This document shows, in pieces, positions 23,263 to 33,924 of a stretch of DNA of 64,000 nucleotides; the stretch's first letter is position 1, and each line of letters begins with the position of its first letter. The notes below the pieces were generated by a model, which saw only the letters and a list, made by a program, of their open reading frames with translations, was not told where the DNA came from and made no database searches. The position numbers and the translations under genes were made by a program. The stretch covers positions 204,226,968-204,290,967 of the forward strand of contig OU015492.1 of NCBI GenBank assembly GCA_907164885.2, written 5' to 3'. The stretch comes from Dolomedes plantarius (Eukaryota; Arthropoda; Arachnida; Araneae; Dolomedidae).

Positions 23263-24016
23263 ACTTGAAACTTTTTTTGTTTGTTTTCAAGCTGAAATAT
23301 TTTAATTTAGGATTTTAGGATAAATTGATTAGTTAATTTTTTTAAAAATATGCCAGTCAATTTTATAATATGTAACTGTGCTAAAAACTATATTAATTCT
23401 GAATGCTTTCTTTTCCAAGAATTAAAAGTCATTAAAATCAAGGGAAAACGAAAATAATGTATTCTTAATTTTAGTTTTAAAAAAATTTCTTTTTTGTCTT
23501 TCCCCCTCTTTTAAAATGGAGGTAAGAAATTATATTTTACCACAAAAAATATATGCCTTCGGACACACAAACTGATCCGATTCATGGAACAATGACTCTG
23601 TCCAGTCAATTTCATCATATTGACGAAATTCATATTCGATTCATATTCATCATATTCGAAATTCATATTCATCATATTCGAGTAAATATAATTTACTCGA
23701 ATATCACATTCGTTCATGCGTTGGAGTTTCCGCTACAACACCGACCTTAAAATTCATCAAATAATATACTCTAGGGGGATTGTACTCAAAAGAGGCCTCG
23801 AAAATTCTGTATTAACTCTCGTTACGATGAAGTAATCTGAACCCAAAAAATAAGCTATGTGCTTTGACATACGTTTAATCGATTGCATAACATGCGATGG
23901 TGGAAGTTTTCAGCCAGACAAATTTCACGTGGCACTCCATGTGTCCGGACGTATTGGCACGGATATCGGGGTGAAATGTATAAATGTGGGGAATGTATAA
24001 ATAGTGAAATGTATAA

Positions 24017-24631
24017 GGCCGTCCGCACACGGAGCAACTCAAAAGAAACTGATAACTGACTCCAATCACAAACCAGCCCGTGATGAGTCGTCACCTATGT
24101 AATTGAATGGAGCCGCGCACACGGCGCAACTGGTTACAAACCCGTCAGCAACGCGTTTGTAATCAGTCGCAGGTAACTCAACATGTCGAGTCGCTAGCAA
24201 CTTCAGTCGTCAGTTTCTCTTGCGTTGTGCGTGTTATTACGCAGTCTATGTTATAGCCGCTCTTTTGGCAAGCTGCCAAATGACGTACACGAGTCACGTG
24301 ACTTCTGCTTAGCGATTAAATGAAATTCTAACGTTTTTTGTTGTATGGAATATGTGCGACCATATATACGGTCCATTTTTAAACGATTGATCGAAGACAA
24401 TCTATTGTGACGATTTTTTAAAATAAATTAATTTCTGATAATAATTTAACTAAAAATAATGCCCGGAATAATGATGTTCTTCCTTCCATGACAGGTCGCA
24501 AACTATTGATTTGAATCACTTTTGAGTCGGCCCGTGTGCGGAGCCGCATCACTAACGAGTTTGCAACCGATAAGCAATTTCAGTCGCTAACCAGTTCAGT
24601 TTCCTTTGAGTCGCTCCGTGTGCGGACGGCC
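24017..24631. mobile_element. PIF/Harbinger-like MITE with TAA duplication
   Basis: Inverted ends start GGCCGTCCGCACACGGAGC and remain alike for about 35 bp (ACTCAAA, GAAACTGA). TAA lies on each side (24014-24016 and 24632-24634), matching the 3-bp TWA duplications of PIF/Harbinger. Partial copies of the tip (CGCACACGG-type) recur internally at about 24115 and 24535, so the element may contain an older nested relative. It has no coding frame. Confidence 0.65.
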
Positions 24632-24792
24632 TAAATGTACAAAATTTCATATTTCTATAATAAAAAGTAAAGTAATTAATTTTAACGTCCACTGTTCCCC
24701 TAATAACATTTTTTAGTGCTTCAAAGTTTATCATATGTTTGATTATAATATCAAAATATTCTGCTATTCATGAACCAATAACCGAAACATTC

Positions 24793-25560
24793 CTCAGATG
24801 TAGATTTGTTGGACACTGTCTACCACATTGAGGACTTTTCAAAATTATGTAAATTTAATAGGAAAAAATCTAAACAAAAATTTGGAGACATTTATAAACT
24901 TTCACTACATATGTCTGAAAATTTTACAGTAAAAATAGAAATCCCTAGGCAATGTACCATACAGAAATATAAATGCAATTATCCTGGAATCCCATCTGAA
25001 AACTATTATAGTCAGTCAATATTTATCCCATTCTTAGATTTTTCAATTTCATCCTAAAAACAAGATTTTCTCCGGATAACGAAATAGCATTTTCAGTATT
25101 TTCGTTTTATCTGTAGAATATTCTAAAATTAGATGCAATAAATTTGCAAAACAGTGTCAAAAAATTAGTGAAAAATACAATCTATAATATTTAGGAAGAG
25201 AGGCAACAACGTAGAATGGAAAATGGACAAATTTTCCTTCGACTTACATTCCCCAAACTTTACCAATAGTTATAGAACTTAGGGATTATTTCCCATTTAG
25301 TAATTCGACAGGAAACCATTGGTAGGACATTCCCTATTACGACTGTACCATTGAAAGAAGTTTCAGCAACTTGAGATGTGTGAAAACAAGGTAAAGACAC
25401 TCTATCTCAGAAACACGTTTATCAGGTTTATGTATGATTAGTGTGCGCAGGATGAAACTAGAGGAGGAAACGGTAAAGCAGAAATTTATTGAAAATATCA
25501 TCAATAGGTTTGTAAGCGATGGACGGAGATTTCAGTTCATATACGATGTGCGATATATGA
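24793..25560 (+). pseudogene. hAT transposase remnant (ZMYM1-like type)
   Basis: Plus-strand frames read in order: a stretch with VDLLDTVYHIEDFS-type sequence, IEIPRQCTIQK..NYPG, then YYSQSIFIPFLDFSI, as in hAT proteins related to zinc-finger MYM-type 1 that lack a standard name. After several stops comes the C-terminal dimerisation motif ERSFSNLRCVKTR followed by LSGLCMISVRR (about 25345-25450). The 5' two thirds and most catalytic residues are absent, and there are at least three stops or shifts. It ends against the TA array of the degenerate H1 copy. Confidence 0.6.
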
Positions 25561-25576
25561 AATTATTATCTGTCTG

Positions 25577-25579
<3 letters not shown>

Positions 25580-25660
<81 letters not shown>
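25580..25660. repeat. (TA)n microsatellite
   Basis: About 40 TA units abutting CTAG of the degenerate H1 copy. Confidence 0.95.
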
Positions 25661-25661
<1 letters not shown>

Positions 25662-26191
25662 TAGCTGAATACAACAACATTAAAGTACATTAAATACAAC
25701 ATTAAATACAGAGTCAAATTAAATACAAAGTTCAATGTATGCAATTAATGTTTATATATATATATATATCCATTACATTCTTCCTTAAAATGCAACCTGA
25801 AAAGGAAAACTAGCTCATATTTACAGGGCTGGATTTGACTCAGCCTGAAAGGAATTAAAATTTTGAAGCAGTGGGGTCGAATCTTTTTATTAGAGCGATA
25901 AAAAATACGTCCATCCATTTCAGACGCTCGGAGCGAATATGCCACCTTTCAACCTTACGCGCTAGAAGCGAAGGTACATGTGCCTGTTATTTTGAAATGT
26001 CAGCAAATTCTGGGGCTCGCGATGTGAACCCACGTCTTTCTCCAGACGTATACACGTGTATAAATCCAAGGCATGCGATTTATGGGAAGCTCTGTTGCTA
26101 TGGGTTTGTAGCGATAAAGTAAGATTACTGGGGATTGGATGTAGGAAAGGGAATTTAAATGATAGAACGGAGGGCCTAATATTTAATTTAT

Positions 26192-26243
<52 letters not shown>

Positions 26244-26618
26244 TATAGATATATATATATAATAAATACAACGGTGAATGTATGCAATTAATGCCAAAAA
26301 AATATATTTATAAAAAAATTGCAATGGATATTTTTATACTCAAAATTATGTAAAAGAAAATAGTCAAATTAAATACAACAGTCAATACATGAAATTAATT
26401 TGTATGTTTAATATCCATAAAATATAATATTTTGAATTAAATTCTTAGAAAACTTCTATCTCAATTAGTCTAGTGGTTAAATTTTATCTTTTGCCGTAAT
26501 TCAATATTTTTTTTGTCAATTTATTTTGTTGTCATGTAAAATTTCAGCTCTTTAGCTCCAGCGGTTTGGTATGTGCGTTATCTGTCAGTTAGTCAGTCAC
26601 TGAACTTTTATATATATA
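25661..26618 (-). mobile_element. Helitron/DINE-like element H1, degenerate copy 3
   Basis: Begins on plus with TA array then CTAG (25661-25664). It shows the H1 3' motif 'caatgtatgcaattaatg' twice (25731 and 26276) and the signature 'tttagctccagcggtttggt' (about 26552-26572) near its 5' end, in the reverse order expected for a minus-strand copy. The GC hairpin before CTAG is lost. A foreign segment of about 400 bp (roughly 25790-26190) sits between the two 3' motifs. A mariner element follows directly at 26621. Confidence 0.6.
26195..26261. repeat. (TA)n array with GATATA interruptions
   Basis: TA repeat ending in two AGATATAGATA-type variants, inside the degenerate H1 copy. Confidence 0.9.
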
Positions 26619-26620
26619 TA

Positions 26621-28022
26621 CTGGGTGGGCGAAAAATCCTTGACACATTTCAGAAAACAATATATAAAATAGAAATTGCTATAAAAGAGTTCAGTTTGCA
26701 GTCACTTCTTTAATAGAATGTTAAGTTTTTTTTATCAACAGAAAATTACGAACTGCTGCCAAAAGAGGGCACCACAGGGCCAAAAATCCATAGAATGATA
26801 TATTCTCTTTTTCGAATGCCATTTCGTCGCTGTGTTTGCAAATTGCGTAATTCTTAAAATGACTTCTCCCACTGAAAAGGCGGATTCTGTTGGTTGGTAT
26901 TTTGAAAGAAAATCAATTGTAAAAGTGCAACGTAACTTTCATACCAAATTTAATAAACCACCTCTAAGTCGGAACAGCATTTTGTCCTGGTATAAGAAAT
27001 TTCTAGAGACTGGTAGTGTTCTGGATAAACCAAGAAGTGGGTCGACCATCAATCTGTGATAGCGATGTCGAACGAATACGTGAAGCTTTTACTCGTTCTC
27101 CTACGAAATCAAAAAGACAGGCTTCCATTGGAATTAGGAGTTGCCCGATCATCAATAAGGTATGTGCTCCATAAAAGACTGCACTTTACACCATACAAAA
27201 TGCAACTCGTACAGCAATTTAAACCGAGTGATTTGCCAATCCGTTTCAACTTCGCTGTTGATATGCTGCATCGCATTGATGCTAATAAGGATTTTTTACA
27301 ACGCATTATCTTTACTGACGAAGCAACTTTTGATTTGTCGGGCCACGTCAATAAGCACATCACCAGAATATGGGGATCTGGAAATCAACACTTTATAATT
27401 GAAACGGTACGTGATAGTCCAAAAGTTAATGTTTGGTGTGGTTTAATGGCAGACCGTGTGATTGGTCCGTTCTTCTTTCCCGAATCGACTGTAACTAAAC
27501 AAGTTTTTTTGGATATGTTGCAGTTATTTGCCATTCCACCAATATCACATACACCTAAAATCTTTTGGCAACAAGATGGAGCTCCACCACATTGGGGAAA
27601 ATTGTACGCAGCTACCTCGATACACAATTCCATCAGCGATGGATTGGACGAGATGGTCCACTAGTATGGCCACCTAGGTCTCCAGATTTAACTCCGCTTG
27701 ATTTTTTCTTGTGGGGATATGTCAAGAACAAAGTCTTCGCTTCGAAACTGACCGACATTAGACAGCTCAAGACACGGATCATCGAAGTCATTGAGAATAT
27801 TCCACAATCCATGTTGACAAGCACGTGGAATGAGATCGAGTATCGCCTAGATGTGACACGAGCTACGAAAGGTGCCCATATCGAAATTTGGTAACAAGAA
27901 ACTTGTTCTGTAAGGGTAACTATTAAAAAGTTTTTCGTATAAAATGTCATTCTATGGATTTTTGGCCCTGTGGCGCCCTCTTTTGGCAGCAGTTCGAAAT
28001 TTTCTCTTGATAAAAAAACTTC
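26621..28022 (+). mobile_element. mariner-like element (DD41D type), right end lost
   Basis: A left end CTGGGTGGGCGAAAAATCCT follows a TA array. A long inner inverted repeat, 26722-26803 against 27945-28022, contains GCTGCCAAAAGAGGGC and its complement. The outermost 100 bp of the right side are missing: homology stops at the gypsy junction near 28022. Between the repeats is a broken transposase gene in plus orientation. Confidence 0.8.
26859..27894 (+). pseudogene. mariner transposase, frameshifted
   Basis: The N-terminus is a helix-turn-helix region of the DUF4817 kind (SVGWYFERKSIVKVQRNF...NSILSWYKKF), followed by LHKRLHFTPYKMQLVQ and the DDE domain. Acidic motifs are FTDEATF, FWQQDGAPPH and SPDLTPLDFFLWGY. 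Read across the last shift, 41 residues separate the second and third acidic residues, the spacing of the rosa (DD41D) group of mariner relatives. Reading frame changes near 27041, 27135 and 27600 (the last in GGGGAAAA), so the gene is dead. The protein would be about 345 residues, normal for the family. Confidence 0.85.
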
Positions 28023-28035
28023 GTATGGATTGAAC

Positions 28036-28358
28036 TAGTCGTATGGATTGAACACACACGTAGAGGGAATACAACGCTGTTTATTAGCACACAACACTTA
28101 GCTGGTAGAACTCAGAACTGAACTCACAGGTTGAGCTACTTGCTCTTTTATCCATCAACAGAATATTCTGGAACGCCGTTCCAGGAAATTAAAGAATGTT
28201 CTAGCAACTTCTAGAACTAACAGAAATAGAATTAAATTAAATTAAATTAAATTAAATTAAAATAATGTAGAGCTTCGAACCGGGGACCTCTTACTCAGCA
28301 GTCCGGTGCGTTGACCATTCAGCAACAGAGTCTTTGACGGGAAAGGCTTTAAGCGGCA
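28036..28358 (-). repeat. 3' LTR of the Ty3/Gypsy element (tip lost)
   Basis: Identical in layout to 33274-33611 but lacking the last 14 bp of the LTR (TGTCGCGTAGATGG on plus). In its place is a second copy of TCGTATGGATTGAAC (28021-28035). It contains an ATTAA pentamer array (about 28229-28260) and a tRNA-like block (28270-28325). Confidence 0.9.
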
Positions 28359-28371
28359 TTGCTCCCTCCTT
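28359..28371 (-). promoter_or_regulatory. Polypurine tract of the Ty3/Gypsy element
   Basis: Minus strand AAGGAGGGAGCAA lies directly before the LTR start TGCCGC, the place where plus-strand DNA synthesis is primed in LTR elements. Confidence 0.7.
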
Positions 28372-28402
28372 AGAAGAACAGCGTCCCGCTGTCCTAGGTT
28401 GC

Positions 28403-30225
28403 CTAACTGCTAGCAACTTTTGATCTGGAACGTGTCTGTGGTCCGGTGTAATCATTCTTTACATTGGTAGGCGGATCCTCTTCACAATGGCCGTCTTCAG
28501 ATGTTGAAGTATCACCATTCGGATGTTGTGCTTGTAATTCAGAGTCGTAGTAAGGCTTCATTCTAAGAACATGGACGATGTCTATCGTTTTCCGGCGTCT
28601 TGATGTTGGCTCATAGTCTTGGACTTCGTAGGTTACGTCAGATAATCGTCGTAACACCTGGTATGGTCCGAAGTATTTTTTAAGCAGTTTCTCGGACAAG
28701 CCTACTTTCCGAACAGGCGTGAAAATCCATACTAAATCTCCAGGTGCATAGGACACCACCCTGTGCTTGGAATTATAACGCCGACGGTCCTTTTCTTGCG
28801 CCTCTAGGGTTCGTAGTCTGGCTAACTGCCTTGCCTCTTCGGTTTTCACGACAAGATGCTTAGTATAGTCGTTCTCCACGTCGGGGCAGAAGGTGAAAAG
28901 AGTGTCGAGCGTTGTTTCGGCTTCTCGGCCATGAAGTAAATAGAAAGGTGTGAATCCGGTTACATCCTGTTTAGCGGTGTTGTAAGCGAAGGTCACAAAC
29001 GGCAGTATCTCGTCCCAGTTTCTCTGTTCTACGTCTACGTACATGGATAACATGTCGCCTAGTGTTTTGTTGAATCGCTCAGTAAGGCCATTGGTCTGGG
29101 GATGGTAGGCTGTCGTCATTCGATGACTAATGTTACACAACCGGATGATATCTGAAACAAGTCTTGATTGAAACACTTGCCCTCGATCGGTGATGATAAC
29201 TCGGGGCGCTCCATGTTTTAGAAGTATATCTTCGACGAGGAACCTCGCTAATTCCGCAGCTTCAGCAGTTTTCAGGGCTTTTGTAATAGCATAGCGACTC
29301 AAATAGTCGGTGCAGACTACGATCCATTTATTTCCAGTGGTCGAATTTGGAAAACGCCCAAGGAGATCTATCCCAATGCGATGAAATGGCGCAACAGCAG
29401 GCGGTATAGGCATTAGATGACCCGGTGGCTTCTGTGGAACGGCTTTCCTACGCTGGCATTCCTGGCAGTGCATGACATATCGTCGCACATTTCGGTAGAG
29501 CCCTGGCCAGTGAAATCGCTTCCTTATTCTGTCGTACGTTTTGACGAATCCTAGATGTCCGGCCGTGGGTGCGTCATGGAAACATTGAAGAATGTCTTGA
29601 CGTAGATGCTTTGGAATGACTGGAAGCCATTTCTTGCCGGTTGGATCGAAACTCTTTTTACATAGTACGTCTTCAATCAGCTCAAATTCTCCTTTCACTG
29701 TTTCGCCATTTCCTAGAGTCCGTATTAACTCCGCAAGTCTTGGATCTTTTCTTTGTTCGTCAGCAACGTTAGCAAAATCTATAGCGGCGATGACTTCCGA
29801 TGGTATATTGTCTTCTTCCAATGGATTTCGGGACAAACTATCAGCGTCCTTGTGTTTCTTTCCGCTCTTGTAAACAATCGAGATGTCATACTCTTGTAGT
29901 CGCAAGGCCCACCTCGCAAGTCTTCCTGAGGGATCCTTTAGATTAGTTAGCCAACACAGCGAATGGTGGTCTGTTACGATCGAAAAGTGTTTGCCGAAGA
30001 GGTATGGTCTAAACTTGTGAACAGCCCATACGGCGGCAAGGCATTCTCTTTTAGTCGTGGAATAATTTTTCTCTGCTTTGGTTAGTGTCCGCGAAGCATA
30101 GGCAATAACTGTTTCTTTTCCAAGCTGTATTTGAACCAAGACTGCTCCAATACCATAGCCGCTGGCGTCCGTTCGCAATTCTGTTTCGGCGTTCCAGTAT
30201 AGGGTCCCAGTATAGGGTCAGATAT
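28403..30225 (-). pseudogene. Gypsy pol, RNase H and integrase section
   Basis: From 30178 downwards the frame is open for 591 residues. RNase H begins with RTDASGYGIGAV and includes TDHHSLCWL. Integrase follows: a zinc-binding HHCC part (H..H in DAPTAGHLGFVK, CQECQRR), then the DDE core (GIDLLGRF, ITDRGQVF, TTAYHPQTNGLTERFN) and a C-terminal GPY/F-type module (YFGPYQVL). It should be continuous with the RT section upstream, but a 13-bp tandem duplication at 30194-30219 shifts the frame exactly at the RT/RNase H junction. The integrase part itself shows no lesion. Confidence 0.9.
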
Positions 30226-31992
30226 CAGTGCTTCCTTTAGCCGGTCGAAAGCATCCGACTGCTCACGTCCCCAACGAAATTTAGAGTCACCTTTCAGCAA
30301 CATTTGTAAGGGTTGAGCTTGATGACAAAAATCCTTGATGAAGCGGCGGTAATAAGAACAGAGTCCTAGGAAACATCTGACGTCGTGCACACTTTTGGGT
30401 GTGGGAAAACACTTCACGGCCTTTACTTTATCTGGATCGGGGTGGACACCTCCTTCCGATACTAGATGTCCCAAAATCTTAATTTGTTCAGCCCCGAAGA
30501 GACATTTTTTTGGATTTAGGACAAGCCCAGCTTCTTGGATGCATTTAAGTACGACATTCAGACGTTCAAGATGGTCGTCGAAGGTCTCAGAAAACACGAC
30601 AATGTCGTCTAGATAACAGAGACACATGGTCCATTTCAGGTGTCGTAGCAAGTTATCCATCATTCTTTCAAAGGTTGCCGGCGCATTGCACAGACCAAAG
30701 GGCATGACCTTGAACTCGTAAAGTCCTTCTGGTGTGATAAAAGCTGTCTTTTCGCGATCTGCCTCGTCCACTTCAATCTGCCAGTAGCCAGAATAGAGAT
30801 CGATCGACGAAAAGAACTTGGCTCCTTTTAAGCTGTCTAATGTGTCGTCAATACGTGGCAGAGGGTAGGCATCTTTTTTCGTAATTTTGTTGAGCCGACG
30901 ATAATCGACACAAAATCGCCAACTTTCATCCTTTTTCTTCACGAGGACAACTGGGGACGACCATGGGCTCTCCGATGGTTGAATAACATCTCTGTCTAGC
31001 ATCTTTTCTACTTCCTCTTGAATAATTCGACGCTCCGCAGGAGATACTCTGTAAGCCCTTTGGCTAATCGGTAGATGATTGCCAGTGATTATACGATGTT
31101 TCACATTTACTTTTGTTCCGGCTTTTCTTGATTGATCAAAAATTTCAGGAAACTCAGAAAGTAATTCTAAGAGTCGCTGTTTTCGTTCTACCGTGAGATC
31201 TTGGGCTAGCATTTGGGAATTGTCGACCGGAGAAGGGCTCGATTTCAACTTGGCGGCTGACCAGATATGCGCACTGGAGATGCAGTTCAGATACCTCTCG
31301 TCTAGAGTCTCTGCATAGCCCACACACATGCCTTTGGGAATGAACCTAGCTTCTGGTTGAGCATTTGTGACCCAGAGTTCGGCTGTACCGTCCTAAAACG
31401 TCAGGATCGTTGAGGGCACCGCAACTTCTTTGTCCAGCAGCAGTAGTCGATTTCCCTCCACTATGACGTCTGTGATCGCATTAATTTTGGGATTCGTGAC
31501 AATTACTTTAGCAATAGAGTGCGGAGGTACGACGCAGTCTTGAAGGGTGTTCACTCGCCATGTCTCAGCAGATTCAGGATCTGACATCATTTCGTCAAAC
31601 ACTAGTTCCGATCGGCCACAGTCGACGACTGCTCTCGATGCTTCGAGAAAATCCCAACCAAGTATAACATTGTGACTGCAGTTCGGCATAACTGTAAACT
31701 CAAAGGGACGTATTAGACCATTGATGTTTAAGCGAAGAACGCATTTCCCTATTGGACGGACGTGACTTCCGTCGGCGACCTTGAGGATTATGCTTCCGTT
31801 GATTGGGAACATAATCTTTCGCAGCTGACGTCTATATTGGTCTGAGATGACAGAAAATGATGCGCCGGAGTCCACGAGTGCACGCACTGGTTGACTGTCA
31901 ATGTTTAGTTCTAGATAATTCTTCGTAATCTTTGCGGCAGCGGGAGGATTTTGTTTTTCAGCGGCCTCACCTCCAAGGAAGGTCGCACTGCT
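30082..31992 (-). pseudogene. Gypsy pol, protease and reverse transcriptase section
   Basis: The protease part has the aspartic active-site motif LVDSGASFSV (near 31880) and the flap-side VILGWDF. After an in-frame TAG at 31393-31395 the same frame continues into the linker and reverse transcriptase. The RT motifs are PWSSPVVLVKKKD, FRFCVDYR-type (here WRFCVDYRRLN), LPRIDD, SSIDLYSGYWQI, PFGLCNAPATF and the catalytic CYLDDIVVFS (near 30620), with the thumb GHLVSEGGVHPDPDK. The start of pol overlaps the end of gag by a -1 shift. The stop and the downstream frameshift make this copy non-functional. Confidence 0.9.
30194..30219. repeat. 13-bp tandem duplication in pol
   Basis: CCAGTATAGGGTC occurs twice in direct tandem (30194-30206, 30207-30219). 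One extra copy adds 13 bp and explains the pol frame change here. Confidence 0.95.
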
Positions 31993-33264
31993 TAGTTTTC
32001 CTCATTTCTTCGGCCAGGTGAGACACTGGAACGTCTATACGGCGATGGGGATCTGAAGCGACGAGTAGGCGATCGACCTCGGTTAGGGCTAGGCGACAGA
32101 CTTCTTTCAAACGTTCGGCTGGATTCGTCGGCGGTGTTCTGGGAGATCATGCGTCGCTGGGCTGTGTTTCCTCTATCAGCTCTGTAAGCATTAAAAATTG
32201 CTCTTCTATCCCGGCAATAGCGAACGACATGTCCGGGGCGGCCACAGTGAAAGCAAACGGGACGATTGTCGGTCGTACGCCACACGTCGGTTTTTCGGGG
32301 TAATTGTTCCTGTGCCGGCTCCGGCCTGTTATACGTCGAGTGGATGCTGCGGTTGTATGTGGGAGTCGACCTTCGGAAGCTTCCACTAGATATGGGAGCC
32401 AAAGATTTCTCAACCTCATCTCGCACAATTGCTTCTATGGTTTGTACGCCTGTTTGGGGCTCTTCAATTTGGGGTGTAGTTAATCGCTGTATCTCTTCAC
32501 GGACAATTTTACGGATCAGTGAGGTTAGATCCTGTTCCTCGTCGACGGAGGCAATTGGGACAACATTCGGCAAGCGACTGAATTTCTGACGTCCTATTCG
32601 CTTTTGCTGCATTTCCTCAATGTACTGGCACCATTTACTGAAATCGACTGTCGTTTTTATCTCCTTAGTTAATAAGGCCTGGTACACCTCTTCTGCGATG
32701 CCCTTCATTAAGTGGGACACTTTATCGTCTTCTGACATGGCCGGGTCAATTTGGTTGCAGAGTCCTAAAACGTCTTGGATATAAGATTGTGTAGCTTCCC
32801 CAACTCTCTGCGCTCGGCATTTTAAGCAATCCTTAGCTCGAACGTATATATAGCTGAGAGTCACCAAAAGTTTTTTTCAGTTCTCTTTCGAAGTCGTCCC
32901 ATGAATTCAGCAAATCTTCGTTATTTTCAAAACATATTTTGGCGGTCCCATCAAGGAAAAAGTAGACGTTCGCAAGACATAGAGTATCATCCCATTGATT
33001 AAATTTTGATACTCTAAGGTATTCTTTTAACCACTTGGTTGGATCTTGTCCAGGATCGCCCCTAAAAATTGCCGGCTTTCTCGGTTCCCTAATTAGTGCT
33101 GGAGACAGCAGGACGGTTTGTGGCTTGACTTCTCCTTCAGGCATTGCCGGGAATCGCTTTCGTGGAGCGGCTACGTAAAGACCGTATTCCGGAGGAAGAT
33201 TTAAAAGTCTACGGCTTCTTCGTATTTCTTCTGCTTCCAGACTGAACTGAGTACCCGGCGCATC
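31992..33264 (-). pseudogene. Gypsy gag, frameshifted
   Basis: Coding begins in the first bases after the 5' LTR or at an internal ATG at 33142-33144; an upstream ATG inside the LTR (33342) also opens the frame. The capsid-like part contains PAIFRGDPGQDPTKWLKEYL and WDDFERELKKTFGD. The frame then shifts near 32840-32850 in the TATATATA region and continues to a single zinc knuckle CFHCGRPGHVVRYC (32214-32255) and a basic arginine/serine tail rich in SPSPNRGRSPTRR. Gag ends with TAA at 31992 directly after GAGGAAAAC, where a -1 shift leads into protease. Confidence 0.9.
31995..32001 (-). promoter_or_regulatory. Possible -1 frameshift site between gag and pol
   Basis: In the gag frame the last codons are G GAA AAC followed by TAA, and pol continues in the -1 frame from the same bases. 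This resembles X XXY YYZ slippery heptamers (compare G GGA AAC), but the first three bases are not identical. A simple one-base deletion could give the same picture. Confidence 0.35.
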
Positions 33265-33269
33265 CACCA
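33252..33269 (-). promoter_or_regulatory. Primer-binding site candidate
   Basis: Minus strand TGGTGGATGCGCCGGGTA starts four bases after the 5' LTR (whose end is GCGACA at 33274-33279 on plus). PBSs begin TGG because tRNAs end CCA. I could not match it to a specific tRNA, and the gag frame already runs through it. Confidence 0.45.
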
Positions 33270-33273
33270 AAGA

Positions 33274-33611
33274 TGTCGCGTAGATGGTAGTCGTATGGAT
33301 AGAACACACACGTAGAGGGAATACAACGCTGTTTATTAGCACACAACACTTAGCTGGTAGAACTCAGAACTGAACTCACAGGTTGAGCTACTTGCTCTTT
33401 TATCCATCAACAGAATATTCTGGAACGCCGTTCCAGGAAATTAAAGAATGTTCTAGCAACTTCTAGAACTAACAGAAATAGAATTAGAATTAAATTAAAT
33501 TAAATTAAATTAAAATAATGTAGAGCTTCGAACCGGGGACCTCTTACTCAGCAGTCCGGTGCGTTGACCAATCAGCAACAGAGTCTTTGACGGGAAAGGC
33601 TTTAAGCGGCA
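33274..33611 (-). repeat. 5' LTR of the Ty3/Gypsy element
   Basis: In element orientation it runs TGCCGC...GCGACA (338 bp), inverted termini with one mismatch. It contains the ATTAA array (about 33488-33516) and a tRNA-like block with B box GGTTCGAAGCTC (33533-33544) and A box TTGCTGATTGGTCAACGC (33561-33578). Confidence 0.85.
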
Positions 33612-33924
33612 ATATTATTAACAACCTGTAATCGCCCTTTCTGAACTTTCTCTCTCATCTCGTAACACTTTTCCGACGCCTTGGCGAGTGCTTCGCCTTT
33701 CCACATACTAACTTTACCCGCCAATTCTGGCAACCACTCTGACGAAATTCTATTATCGTGCTCTACGAGGGAGACGCTGGACTGACTCGAAGTGAATAAG
33801 ATGTGCTACTTTATCCATAAATAAATCCCTTTGTTCCTGAAGACTTTCTTATTTTCCGGCCTCGATTGCAGTATTTTCAGGAGATGACCATTCTGGACAT
33901 TTCATACATATACATATATATATA
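33612..33924. other. Intergenic stretch, nothing recognised
   Basis: No continuation of the mariner right end and no other element recognised between the gypsy LTR and the next Tc1 derivative. Confidence 0.5.

Larger units (their letters stand above)
28036..33611 (-). mobile_element. Ty3/Gypsy LTR retrotransposon (defective, recent)
   Basis: A minus-strand element of about 5.6 kb with LTRs at both ends, gag, protease, reverse transcriptase, RNase H and integrase in Ty3/Gypsy order (integrase last). The LTRs differ at about two bases plus one pentamer-count change over some 320 bp, so insertion was recent. Even so, gag carries a frameshift, pol an in-frame TAG, and the RNase H start a 13-bp duplication. 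No envelope gene follows integrase. The plus-strand left edge is rearranged (see findings), and no target duplication is recoverable. A polypurine tract and a primer-binding site candidate are in place. Confidence 0.95.

Noticed and set aside
28260..28335. A functional tRNA gene
   Set aside because: A and B boxes are present but it is part of both gypsy LTRs, and I could not fold a complete cloverleaf with an acceptor stem.
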